From Bugula neritina (Eukaryota; Bryozoa; Gymnolaemata; Cheilostomatida; Bugulidae): 59,000 bases of DNA. Where the stretch lies: NCBI GenBank assembly GCA_964035545.1, contig OZ037770.1, forward strand, positions 13,092,642 to 13,151,641, given 5' to 3'. Shown one piece after another: positions 48,801 through 59,000 of this stretch. Numbering within the stretch: the first letter of the stretch is position 1; each line of letters opens with the position of its first letter. The notes under the pieces were generated by a model. That model saw only the letters and a program-made list of their open reading frames with translations, did no database searches and was not told where the DNA came from. The translations under genes were made by a program, and so were the position numbers.

Positions 48801-50789
48801 CTCAAATGCTTCAACATCTACAGATAAATAGATTCAATAGCAACCCTGGTTTGGCTGGTTACATGACCACAAACCTTTAAACCTATCATCATCTGGTCAT
48901 TCAATAAACCCTCCCCTCACATTACCAACCTGCGTCATCATGATTACCAACCTGTGTCATCAACACGGTGCCGAATGTCTCGAAATACTCCTTGATATCC
49001 GACTCCTCCGCCGTGTACGCCAGACCCAAGAGCACCAGGTCAGTCGTCTTCTGACTCTCAATGTACTCAGTAGCCTGTCTCTTCACCTTGGCATTGGTGC
49101 TGGGCACATCTGGTTCCCCCTTTCTCTTGCCGTCTACAAAGAATTCTACACACCCTCAACAAAGCATGTAATGCAACTTTTGACTTTAAAATTATGCCAT
49201 GGTAAAATTCTGGACTTTTCAGATCCACTTGCTACTTGCAATGAAACAAAATTGTATTTCTTGGCGAATAGATTAAACCATAAAATGTTTTTAGATTCAC
49301 AGCAGCAGTAAATTTGTGTGAAAATTAAAACTAGTCTAGGTACAGTTTATATGTAATGGTAACTTGTTGAGAATAGTTCAATGTAGCCTGTGAACTGACT
49401 TAGTGCAGCCTGTGAACTCGCTCAGTGTTGCCTGTGAACTCACTCAATGTAGCCTGTGAACTCACTCAATGTAGCCTATAAACTCACCTTTAGGGTAGAC
49501 TACACAGAACACCAACGTCTCGGACCAGATACCATCTGGAGCTTGCAGTTTGCCATCCACCACCCTCACACCTCGCCAGTTACCTGTACTCTCATTCCTA
49601 CGCAGAGACAACAACACCTCTGTACACAACGGCTCACTACTCAGATGGAGCTACTCGATAAATGACATGCTCAAAACATATGAGGTACTTTCATAGAAAG
49701 CAAGGTTTTTTAAGTTTGTTAGCCAAATATGTTGAAAAGCAGAATGCTAAAGCCGCACTGCACCACGAATTACGAGTCTGTTTCGCGTTCATCATGAACT
49801 ATTAAGGAATGTAACTGCCAACACTCAACCTGTATTTCAGCCCTGTGGCACCAGGAAACTGGGCAGAGAGAGTAGTTATAAGTAAAGTACCATCAGACTC
49901 GACTGGCAGTTCTATTGCATCATCAAATTCCTCTTCAACCACCTGCAACGGCAGATATTTCAAGAATAAACTCTTGGGTCTATTGTCACCATTGGTATAA
50001 GTATCATTGCCATTGTCTTGTGATCACATCAGTTACTGATAGTGATAGTCAATATATTATTATTCATATTGCACCATTTTATTCTCACCACAATGTTAGT
50101 TTAGAAACTTCTGTAGTGAAAACTATTAATTACTAGTTAGTGATTATTACTACGGGTTGAACTTGCAGACAAGTTCAAGTTGAAGACAGCTATCTGTTAA
50201 AAATAAGTGTTATTCTAATTCAATTTGAATTACCATGAAATTAAATTTAAACTGTGACTGAAACTGAGAGTGTAGAAAACCCTGCATATATTAATTAGTA
50301 GAAGTGTCTAATCTGAATCTCAGCATGAATGTTTCTATTAGTATAAGTATAACTATAAGTATATGACTATGAGTATGAGTAATAGACTCAGAGTTAGCCG
50401 TAAGGAGTATAAAATTAAATATTATCATAATCATTATGATGAAGTTTTAATTTAAATTTATATAATAATAATATGATCATAATGATAAACATTTTATTAA
50501 ATTTAAAATTAATAATATCATAGAGTTTAAATAATGAATATAATAAAATTCAATTAAATAATATAATTTACATTACTTGACTTAGGTATTTGACTTTGAG
50601 AATCAGAATGATCAAATTTATTTGCAATGTCTCAATGAATATGATAATATTAATAATATTGATAATCAATCAGTATCACACTCACAGTGACCGCCAGAAT
50701 GACTAAGTTATACAGCGAAAGTGAATCATGACTGTTACTGTAACAATGAAAGCTCTTACCTGTATGTACTGTGTCTGAGTTGGGTCCAT
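45831..50789 (-). CDS. TARDBP: TAR DNA-binding protein 43 (TDP-43)
   Basis: Nuclear RNA-binding protein of the hnRNP type that binds UG-rich RNA and controls splicing and RNA stability. Eight coding exons join in phase to 445 residues (human 414): 50789-50760, 49942-49830, 49597-49488, 49133-48952, 48323-48174, 48012-47908, 46615-46491, 46353-45831. Residues 1-84 are the oligomerising N-terminal domain ('[20 protein letters not shown]', 'GVRVV', 'VVYPKG'). A bipartite nuclear signal follows (KRK 87-89, KVKR 100-103). RRM1 spans about 116-195 with RNP1 'KGFGFIRM', RRM2 about 205-275 with 'RKIFVGRC' and 'FRAFAFVTF'. The Gly/Asn/Ser-rich prion-like tail covers 272-445 and keeps the short helix '[16 protein letters not shown]' near 342-357. 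The intron inside RRM2 holds a 1.27-kb minisatellite. Clear orthologue, intact. Confidence 0.95.
46624..47893 (-). repeat. 20-bp minisatellite, about 63 copies, in the TARDBP intron between exons 6 and 7
   Basis: In the sense of the gene the unit reads TATATTATATGTATACTGTG. Variants differ at one or two positions, and a few 10-14 bp length changes occur near 47540, 47710 and 47830. None of the three minus-strand frames contains a stop across the array, which explains the 300-500 codon open frames there. It is intronic: exon 6 ends at a gtcagt donor (47908) and exon 7 starts after a normal acceptor (46615). Confidence 0.95.
48350..48590. repeat. AT-rich 'TTACAATTACA'-type repeats in TARDBP intron 4
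   Basis: A cluster of degenerate AATTACA/TGTAATT motifs, many as inverted pairs. Probably a decayed simple repeat or the end of a mobile element. Confidence 0.4.
49370..49485. repeat. Short tandem repeat 'GTAGCCTGTGAACTCACTCA' next to TARDBP exon 3
   Basis: Five imperfect copies of a 20-22 base unit end right at the exon 3 donor (gtgagt, minus strand). The donor itself is part of the last unit, so the repeat may have grown from the splice-site sequence. Confidence 0.6.
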
Positions 50790-52485
50790 TATATCAACCG
50801 CTCTGAGTATTGCAGTTACTATAACTAATAACGTTACAAATTAGTATTACGTTGATAATTGATAGCTGTAGTGAAGAGTCAATATGGCATCTGATATAGA
50901 CTTTTTGAGTTATTTAAAAAAAGAATTACTATTTTGATGAATTATGCCGACAATTAGAAGGCGGCAATAAATTTCTTGGCAAACACAAAGTGTTGAGCTC
51001 ACAACTCTTAATTTCAAAACTATGTTTTTGTCATTAGATATATATGTAATTAATTTAATTTAAGCTAATTATAATTATGAGTGATCTAGTGCACAAACAT
51101 GAAAGATAACACCAATGTCATTAAAAATCAATATCCAGAAATTAAATTTTAGATCATAACGTTGTAGTTCAATGTTGACATAAAACCATAGAAAGTAATA
51201 ATTGTTAACATAAATGTATATATTGCAAATTTTATAAATACATTTTGTAGCAAAGTATTTTATCATAATACTGGTAATTAAGAAAATATTTTGTCATAAA
51301 AAGTATAGGCTTATAATAATTATGTTGCTTTAATGTAAGTTTTGGTCATGACATCAAAGAAAATGCTTTTAGGGAAATTTAACATCAATACCCAATGATT
51401 ACAAAATTGCTAACTGCAAAATTATTTGAAAGTACAATGAACAATTATGACTATTAAAACATAAACCGATGCACATTTATGCAAAAATATAAATGCAATG
51501 ACCTTAGTATATTATTTAGATGTGTATATGAAATCAATAAAAAGTAATCACACTAAGAGCTAAATAAGATATTACACTACTGTGCTGCAAGATCACCATA
51601 TCATCAACTTAATTACTATGAAGACTAAACGTAAGGAATACATGTATGCACATGTGTCTTGTAATTATAGCCTACATATGCACTTAGAAACTAGCACACA
51701 ATTCAATATCTATTTCATATTTGTACATGTAAAAGTGCTTACTACTGCAAGCTGCATTTCTGACATGTTTTTAATGTCTAGTAACTGCTGACTTTTTAAA
51801 CAATAACTGTTGAAGGATGATCATCTTGCTGACGTTTAGGTCATTACTTCCTACAATTATATAAACGTAAGTTGCACTAAAATAATATATTCAGAAAAAA
51901 TTTTTCCTTTAGTTGCTTACTTATTAGAAGTGATTAGTTTATTGTGGTAACTGTAAAAGCTAGCTAACATTATTATATTGGAAAGTTTTAAGATGAAAAA
52001 CACACCCAATGCACAATTTTTATATAATTATTCATTTTACTTTATGTTTTTATTATTGACACTGGTGTGTTTGCAAATATTATTGTACAATTATGTTTTT
52101 AAGATACAATAGCAAAATTTATGGTCTATAAGTCAAATATAATTATTAATTAATTTTATTCTGTACCTAAAATGCAGTATGAGTTTCCTCTCTTACACAT
52201 CCTAGTCATCCTAGTTCTAGTATTTATAGAGCTTTGTAAATATGCATGGGAATTCGTTGTGATAAACTGAGAGTGTTATTATAAATTATATAGTTATCAT
52301 ATCACATCAAATTATAGAATGCTAATATATTTTTTAGTGAGGCGTTACCATGCAGTGAAGAGACCATAACTCTCCAGCTGTTAAAACACTTGCATACGTA
52401 TAATATTTGCCGGAACAATATAGCTACTGCATGTAGCATTGTGTTATTATTGGTTTTTATTCAGAACTCATTAACTTCGTCTGAC
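50790..52485. other. AT-rich intergenic DNA upstream of TARDBP
   Basis: It must contain the TARDBP promoter (just right of 50789), but no distinct TATA, CCAAT or CpG-rich element is visible. No coding sequence or clear repeat recognised. Confidence 0.4.
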
Positions 52486-52582
52486 ATGTTTCGATCTTTC
52501 CTGTCATGCGTGTCTTCTCGAAACACAGGAAGTGAGGGGAGACATAGGAAGCTGTCAATTCGGCCAAAGAAAAAGTTAGTAG
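52486..52582 (+). CDS. Possible alternative first exon, basic N-terminus
   Basis: ATG 52486 opens 'MFRSFLSCVSSRNTGSEGRH' then 'RKLSIRPKKKLV', in a patch of higher G+C. A donor (G/gtagaa) after 97 bases leaves phase 1, the phase needed to join the exon at 58150. The first exon at 56809 has the same phase and also ends Lys-rich. I infer an alternative promoter and first exon for that gene; without transcripts this stays tentative. Confidence 0.3.
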
Positions 52583-52605
52583 GTAGAAATATGAATATAA
52601 TTTAT

Positions 52606-52613
<8 letters not shown>

Positions 52614-52682
<69 letters not shown>
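52614..52682. repeat. (TA)n microsatellite
   Basis: About 69 bp of alternating TA, followed after 40 bp by the (TGCG)n tract. Confidence 0.95.
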
Positions 52683-52684
<2 letters not shown>

Positions 52685-52721
52685 ATATATCTATGTATCT
52701 ACATTATATATCTATATATCT

Positions 52722-52832
<111 letters not shown>

Positions 52833-53420
52833 TGTATATATAAACTTTTTTATGGTGTGATTCATGGCTGATTTTTGTATGATGCTTATAAGTAATATGC
52901 AACATTTTCAGCTGCTATATATTACTAATATTTAATCTTGGAGTGGAAAACTCCTGACATGAATATGCATGTGTAACATTGCCTGCAAACAACTAGAAAG
53001 CAAGTCAGGGAAGTTGTTATTTAGTTTTTTACCTGTAAGTCTCGTGGGATTTAGAAATGCAAACTATTATTTTCTGAGCCACCTGCAGTCTATGCTTGCC
53101 TAACCTTTGTAGATAATCTAATGAACATGGCAAATACTATTTTAGAATAGTAGAGGGTGTATTTTTAATTATTACATGCTTTGTTTGTGCAATTCCTCAT
53201 AAAATAGGTAACTATTTATAATTGAGGAAATACTAAGCCATGCAGGCTTTAGTCTTCTTTAATATATATAGTGTCATAAGCATACATAGTTGTGAAAAAC
53301 TCAGTTCTCTTAAATATAACCATGATTACTAACCTTTTATTTCTTTATACTCATGCTAGTATATATAATGCTCTTCTACACAAATGTATTTTTGTATAAT
53401 TAGCTTTTCAAAGTAAGGCT
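52833..53420. other. AT-rich intergenic or intronic DNA, nothing recognised
   Basis: No coding-like frame and no repeat noticed. Confidence 0.5.
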
Positions 53421-54311
53421 AATAGAGGGGTTTCAAACATCCCTCTAAGCGAATTTGTATTTTAAAGTTGTCTCCCCATACAGGTATTGGGGGCAGTCTC
53501 AACGATATATAGAAGGCCCATAAAATAAGTAGAAATGTAAGGTTTGAGTGAAGACTACTACTAGTATAAGTTTCATTTTTCTGAGATTAATATTTTGGCA
53601 TAGGTACACATATGAGCAGTTTCAGAAATTTTTTAAAAAATTTTGTTAATGATAAATGGCACAAAAAGAAAACTTCAAAGCATATTTGTGGTTTTGGTTA
53701 TTGAGCAAATCTGAAGCTGGCAGCTGTCATTATTATTTGCTTTGCTGACTGTAACCAGTCTGTTTAGAGCTGCTAACCTTTCAACTCTTAGAACAATAAT
53801 AACATGCTCATACACTATATAGCTGCACTAGTGGGCTCTGTCTTACTGAACTCCAAATGCTCCAAATTATGGGTTGGAACACATGCCTGTACGTTTATGA
53901 AGGCACTGGCTCATTTGTATTAACATGTTCACGTACTTACACACCTATACTATGAAAATAACTAAGCCACCCTACTATCTAATATTTCTATATATCAAAA
54001 AAATTATTATAAATATAAAGATATGTATTAAAATTGATAGATTAAATTTGTAATTTCAAACAACATCTTATCTAAAAATGCTAAACACCGTATACCTATA
54101 TATATGTTTTAAAAGCATTTGTTTACATGGCATGCCTGCAAGTCAATGAAAATATTTAGAGAATAGTAAAAAGAAGCATATAAATTTCCGAATAGTTTCT
54201 TTTTTTCTGAGATGAATATTTTGGAAATGTCCCACAATTCAACATTTAAATAAAGTCTGTAAAAGAATTTTTCACAGTGTATTCTCAATGAATAATTATT
54301 CTTGCAAGCTG
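53421..54311 (+). repeat. Left arm of an 891-bp inverted repeat
   Basis: It starts 'aatagaggggtttcaaacat' and pairs along its whole length with 55405-56295 in reverse complement, with scattered substitutions and tiny indels. Both arms are 891 bp. No open frame of note. Confidence 0.85.
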
Positions 54312-55404
54312 GTTTGCGTTTGTTCTATGGCATGCCATTTTACAGTGGTCTAGTTAACTAGGTTAAAGTTCATTAAGGAGGAATTGTTTTATTAACCTCC
54401 GTGTGTTAATAAAATACTATCATTGGATTTAGAACTTCTCTAAGCAACTTCACAGTCTGATTAAATATCTGCGATATCTGCCTAGTAGATGATCCAAACT
54501 TAAAAAAATAATATACTAAATCCTTGTATTACATGTATGGATAAAAAATAATGCAACAAATTGGCTAAAGCATGTTCAAGTAATGTGAAAAACTCGAAAT
54601 ATAAATGAGTCAAACTAGAGCTAGTCAAGTGTGTGGTGTTTTTGGCCGATTTACATGTGTTGTTTAATCAGCTTATTATGTAGTGATGTAATCCTATATA
54701 ATGTTATTTAAGTTAGACAGCTAAAGTTGGACAGTTCTCATGGTGCACTTTCTTGAACAAGCAGTTATGTAATATAGAGAGACAGCTACTCAACAGAGAG
54801 CTTCAAGCAAACAAAACTCTTGCAACGAGGTTGATTGAATACAAAACAGCTGCTGTTATTCTTATAGCAGCATGCATTGTATAAGAGATAGCCTGACGGT
54901 TCACATAGTTTACATACAGTGACATACCACTGAAAATTATTAGAAACCACAGAAAAGATATAAAGAAGAGAATGCTGGCACAAAGGAAGTATAGCAATGC
55001 GGTCAAATATATGGCTGAAAAACTGACTTAGAGATAAATAAGTACAAAATGTACATAATATAGCTAAATCAGCAAAGCCAAATGATTTAATATAAAAAGT
55101 ATTATCTGGGAATTTAGTGAAACTTTGTAGCATTATTTAAAACTCCACCTTTGAGTAAGACCTGTATGGAGTAAAGCCAATCTTTATTCCATTAGTGTCA
55201 TAAGAATGCAGTTATTGTGACATAGTTCGTTCTTTCTATACTTTACAGCTGGTACTAAATGTACATTTCAACTCCTTTTTGGAAACAAGCCAAGTTGCTT
55301 TGGCTGAAAAAGTGCTTTTTTTGATGATTTTTTTTTGCAATGCAGCAGTATATAATTTACAATGCTCCAAAAACATTTCTATATTAGGAATGTTGGTATA
55401 CCAA
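54312..55404. mobile_element. Centre of the long inverted-repeat element
   Basis: A 1093-bp spacer between the arms. The longest open frame (54786-55133, minus, 115 codons) is Cys/Phe/Leu-rich with no recognisable domain; its codons look random. If the structure is a foldback or long-TIR transposon it is non-autonomous or decayed. A recent palindromic duplication is the alternative. Confidence 0.5.
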
Positions 55405-56295
55405 CAGCTTGCAAGAATAATTATATATTGAAAATACACTGTGAAATTTTTTTTACAGACTTAATTTAAACGTTGAATTGTGGGACATTTCCAAAATATT
55501 CATCTCAGAAAAAAAGAAACTATTCGGAAATTTATATGCTTCTTTTTACTATTCTCTAAATATTTTCATTGACTTGCAGGCATGCCATGTAAACAAATGC
55601 TTTTAAAACATATATATAGTTATACGGTGTTTAGCATTTTTAGATAAGATGTTGTTTGAAATTACAAATTTAATCTATCAATTTTAATACATATCTTTAT
55701 ATTTATAATAATTTTTTTGATATATAGAAATATTAGATAGTAGGGTGGCTTAGTTATTTTCATAGTATAGGTGTGTAAGTACGTGAACATGTTAATACAA
55801 ATGAGCCAGTGCCTTCATAAACGTACAGGCATGTGTTCCAACCCATAATTTGGAGCATTTGGAGTTCAGTAAGACAGAGCCCACTAGTGCAGCTATATAG
55901 TGTATGAGCATGTTATTATTGTTCTAAGAGTTGAAAGGTTAGCAGCTCTAAACAGACTGGTTACAGTCAGCAAAGCAAATAATAATGACAGCTGCCAGCT
56001 TCAGATTTGCTCAATAACCAAAACCGCAAATATGCTTTGAAGTTTTGTTTTTGTGCCATTTATCATTAACAACATTTTTTAAAAAATTTTTGAAACTGCT
56101 CATATGTGTACTTATGCCAAAATATTAATCTCAGAAAAAATGAAACTTATACTAGTAGTAGTCTTCACTCAAACCTTACATTTCTACTTATTTTATGGGC
56201 CTTCTATATATCATGGAGACTGCCCCCAATACTTGTAGGGGGAGACAACTTTAAAATACAAATTCGCCTAGAGGGATGTTTGAAACCCCTCTATT
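55405..56295 (-). repeat. Right arm of the 891-bp inverted repeat
   Basis: Reverse complement of 53421-54311, ending 'cccctctatt'. No clear target-site duplication flanks the pair. Confidence 0.85.
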
Positions 56296-56808
56296 ATTTT
56301 TATGTTGATGCTGTCCTACAACTATATTTTAGAAAATGTTTGAAATAGTAAAAAAAATATAAGACTTTTAAAGCAAAGAGCTCTGTATTAAATAATGACA
56401 TCAATAATAAAACACTATTTCTTGCTTGATGGTGTCTAGCAAGCAGCATAATAAATGCAAATATTTTTATCAGAATACTTTGCAAGCCTTCCCTAATACA
56501 TCTATACTAAGTTTACGGTGTTGCATTATTACACAGTATATATGTATTATATAGTAGGTGTTATAAACTATAATAAGAATTTTTCTAAAGGTGTTGGTAT
56601 GCCAGGGGCAATTTCCCTATTTCCATGTATGTGCTAAAGTTATCTCACAGCTTGTCTTCTCATGCTGCCCTATACTTTCATACGTAGGCAGGTTTAGGAA
56701 ATGTCATCTATATTTATGTTTATCAACGCTGACTATAAACTCGTAAGTGTGTGTGATAACAGCAGTTGATGCTGCATAGCTAATTGTTAATAAACACATG
56801 TTGCAACT
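56296..56808. promoter_or_regulatory. Upstream region of the gene at 56809
   Basis: AT-rich. No sharp promoter element seen. Confidence 0.3.
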
Positions 56809-59000
56809 ATGTCGCTTCCTTTTAGAAAGACTAAATCGAAATCCTCTTTGGCTGAAACAGATGAAATTAAGAAAGGTGCGTATTTTAAAATCCTTTCTAA
56901 ATTGTAAATTGATAACATCGACTGTTTAGTTTGCAATGATTAAGTTGATTTTCAACACAGTTTGCTGGAGTTTTTGTAAACTTTTTCAACCTTTGATTTC
57001 TATTATTGATATACTACGTGTGTATAGAGTTTTATATTTTACTGTATTTATTTAGTAAATTCAAACTATTAAAACACGTTCTTCTAATTTGTATAAGTTT
57101 ATATTGTGCAATAAAGAATGAAATTATGTAATAATTATAGAAAGGAAAATATAATATTTTGGTGAGAAAATCTAGTTCTATGAAGTTCTCACCATACTAG
57201 AGCAGCCGATTAGAAAACATTCAGTTAGATTCGTGTAAATCAAGCTGTTCAATCACCAAATAAACAGATTTATCATTCATTAGTCAGATTTAAGAACTCA
57301 GTTAGGCTAATATACGTAAAGAAAGCAGCCAATTTGTTTTCAGGGGTAACATATTTATTTTTGTTTTTGTGATTGCTGAAGCTATCTCACCATCCGTATG
57401 ATTTGCATTGATAAATAGTAAGTATGCTGCAAATACATCCGTTACAAGTACGAATAAGTTACTAGTCAAGGGCTCTTCAATTGTATAAAGTATCTACAAT
57501 GCTAGCTTAGAGTGTAATGGCTACTGTAATGGCTATACTGTGACAAATAAGAAGTTTACTCGCTAACCTTTGCAGTCTGTTTACAGTCAGTGTTACAAAT
57601 CTAACATGATATTACTGCTGAGCAAGTTTATTGATTTGGTTTTATGGTCATATATCAGGAGCAGCATTGGCTGTTACTTTGATTACTGGCCTAGTTAGAG
57701 CTTTAATGGAGAAATTGAGAAAATCCTGTGTTCTAGATTAGAAATGTAGCATAAGAAGCTATGATCTGGCAAAAATTTCAACCCGCGCCCCAAACCAATA
57801 TTTAATAATAAAATTAAAGAACATAGGCTATCTCAATTTCTCCACTACTGCTCTTAAGTGAGAGCTTTAGGTCACTGGTTCAAATCTCAGAAGGGCAATT
57901 GGCAATGTAAGGAAGTGCACTCAGTCATAATTGGTCCTATGATACAAATATAACCCTTTAAACTGTGCCGCCAATATGATGCGGGATAAAGTCTTTAGTT
58001 TTACACGGAGAAGCGAACTTAGGACAATCATTGTTCACCTGGCAACACGCCGAGCACACAGTAATGCTGTAAGGCTTTTCAGCTGACTTCTGCATCAATA
58101 CTGACTGCAGCTCAAGCTTACAGTAAATGTTAACACATAATTTCTTCAGGGCAAGAGAAGTCCAGTTTTCAAGTTCAACCGGCCAACTGTACTGGATCTA
58201 ACAAGACTCTCCAGCTAACATCTAGTTCCCATCCTCGTATTAATGTAGAAAGTGAAGACGGGAACACTACGTGTAACTACAGCATGCTAGATGATGGTAA
58301 GTAACGGGAGACTGTTTGTAGTAGTTAACTCCGAAATATAACAATAACTATTTGACACTTTTACATTTCACCCATTTCCTCCATCCATTTCCTTAAAATG
58401 GTGCCAAACCTGAACAAAAGCCTGTGACTTTGACATGAATTTAGACAGGTGTAAAGCATTTGTTGCGGACAAACGAAGAAATGTTATAAGAACATTACCG
58501 ATAATACTTTACTATCTGCAAGTTATACTCTTATCAATGTTGTTGATTTTTATTATCAGATTTGATGCACAAACAACCAAAAGCTGGCATGCAAAAATAA
58601 TAGATTATGTCTTCAAATATTTAATCCCAATGCATTCTAAAGCATTTTATTGTCTGTACTTTTGTTGGGGATATAATGTTTTTATAGGCACAAGTGAGAC
58701 TAAAAATGTTGGAGAACGGAAATCAATCTCTTCTAGCAGCAGATCCAGTTCTCCTTCCAGATTCTCACCTTTTGCCAGAAGACATTCTTCGTCTGTCTGT
58801 TCGGTGATTGTCAGTCACTCAGATGATCCTGAAAATGAAGAGGAAAATGAGCACGGCAGTTTAATCACTCGTCTTCAAAGGCTACTTCCTTGGAACGAGC
58901 ACAACCAGTTAGTCAAAGCTAAAGATGAAACACAACAAATGACTTTTTTAAACATTGCCCAGGGAGAGAGTTCTTGTTCTAGACCCAGAAGCCGTACTTT
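56809..59000 (+). CDS. 5' part of an unrecognised Ser-rich intracellular protein, continues past the window
   Basis: Three exons join in phase: 56809-56875 ('MSLPFRKTKSKSSLAETDEI' plus KK), 58150-58296 ('QEKSSFQVQPANCTG' and 'HPRINVESEDGNTTCNYSML'), and 58688 to the window end. The third exon is open throughout, with 'SISSSSRSSSPSRFSPFARR', an acidic run 'DDPENEEENEHG' and 'LITRLQRLLPWNEHNQ'. There is no signal peptide. The Ser/Arg-rich, low-complexity start suggests a phosphorylated cytoplasmic or nuclear protein whose folded domains lie downstream. I do not recognise it. An alternative first exon may lie at 52486-52582. Confidence 0.65.
57710..57905 (+). mobile_element. Dispersed repeat, copy B, joined to a tRNA-like stretch
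   Basis: 57725-57840 matches 9655-9770. Directly after it comes 'ggtcactggttcaaatctc', a good B-box, followed by 'agaagggcaattggcaat'. A SINE with this tail is likely. It lies in intron 1 of the gene at 56809. Confidence 0.5.

Noticed and set aside
54786-55133. Transposase in the centre of the inverted repeat
   Set aside because: The 115-codon frame has no recognisable catalytic motif and an AT-driven Phe/Leu/Cys composition.

Overview
This window looks like a piece of animal nuclear genome. It is AT-rich and intron-rich, with canonical GT/AG splice sites, AATAAA signals, many long microsatellites and tRNA-derived SINEs. No prokaryotic operons, rRNA or CRISPR arrays were seen. The proteins (a TDP-43 with two RRMs and a Gly-rich tail, prolyl 4-hydroxylase alpha subunits, a lectin/CUB/mucin membrane protein) fit a metazoan, most likely an invertebrate. 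I cannot name the species. All multi-exon models were built by hand from splice sites, phase continuity and family resemblance.

Layout. 1-8.4 kb: a decayed tandem array of about 1.03-kb gene-like units (tentatively BEN-like) with inserted repeats. 8.4-12 kb: AT-rich intergenic DNA with a perfect-looking hairpin and a few candidate minus-strand exons. 12.0-18.4 kb (+): a ten-exon gene for a 556-residue single-pass surface protein (signal peptide, SUEL-type lectin, CUB-like domain, Thr/Ser mucin stalk, membrane helix, cytoplasmic tail). 19.5-42.3 kb (+): three head-to-tail paralogues of the collagen prolyl 4-hydroxylase alpha subunit, each with the same 13 exons and all catalytic residues. 42.8-44.3 kb (-): a small four-exon gene model for a 63-residue protein, starting next to an array of six CCAAT boxes, the first four spaced exactly 31 bp apart. 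45.8-50.8 kb (-): TARDBP (TDP-43), eight coding exons, with a 1.27-kb minisatellite in the intron that splits RRM2. 53.4-56.3 kb: a pair of 891-bp inverted repeats around a 1.1-kb centre. 56.8 kb to the end (+): the 5' part of an unrecognised Ser-rich gene that runs off the window.

How the genes relate. The three P4HA copies share exon structure, 5' flanks and intron repeats, so they are recent local duplicates making the catalytic subunit of the ER enzyme that hydroxylates proline in collagen-type repeats. The other genes have no evident pathway link to them. The best candidates for something new are the CCAAT-array promoter with its small gene, the UGUGU-bearing minisatellite inside TARDBP, the long inverted repeat and the foldback elements in the P4HA introns.
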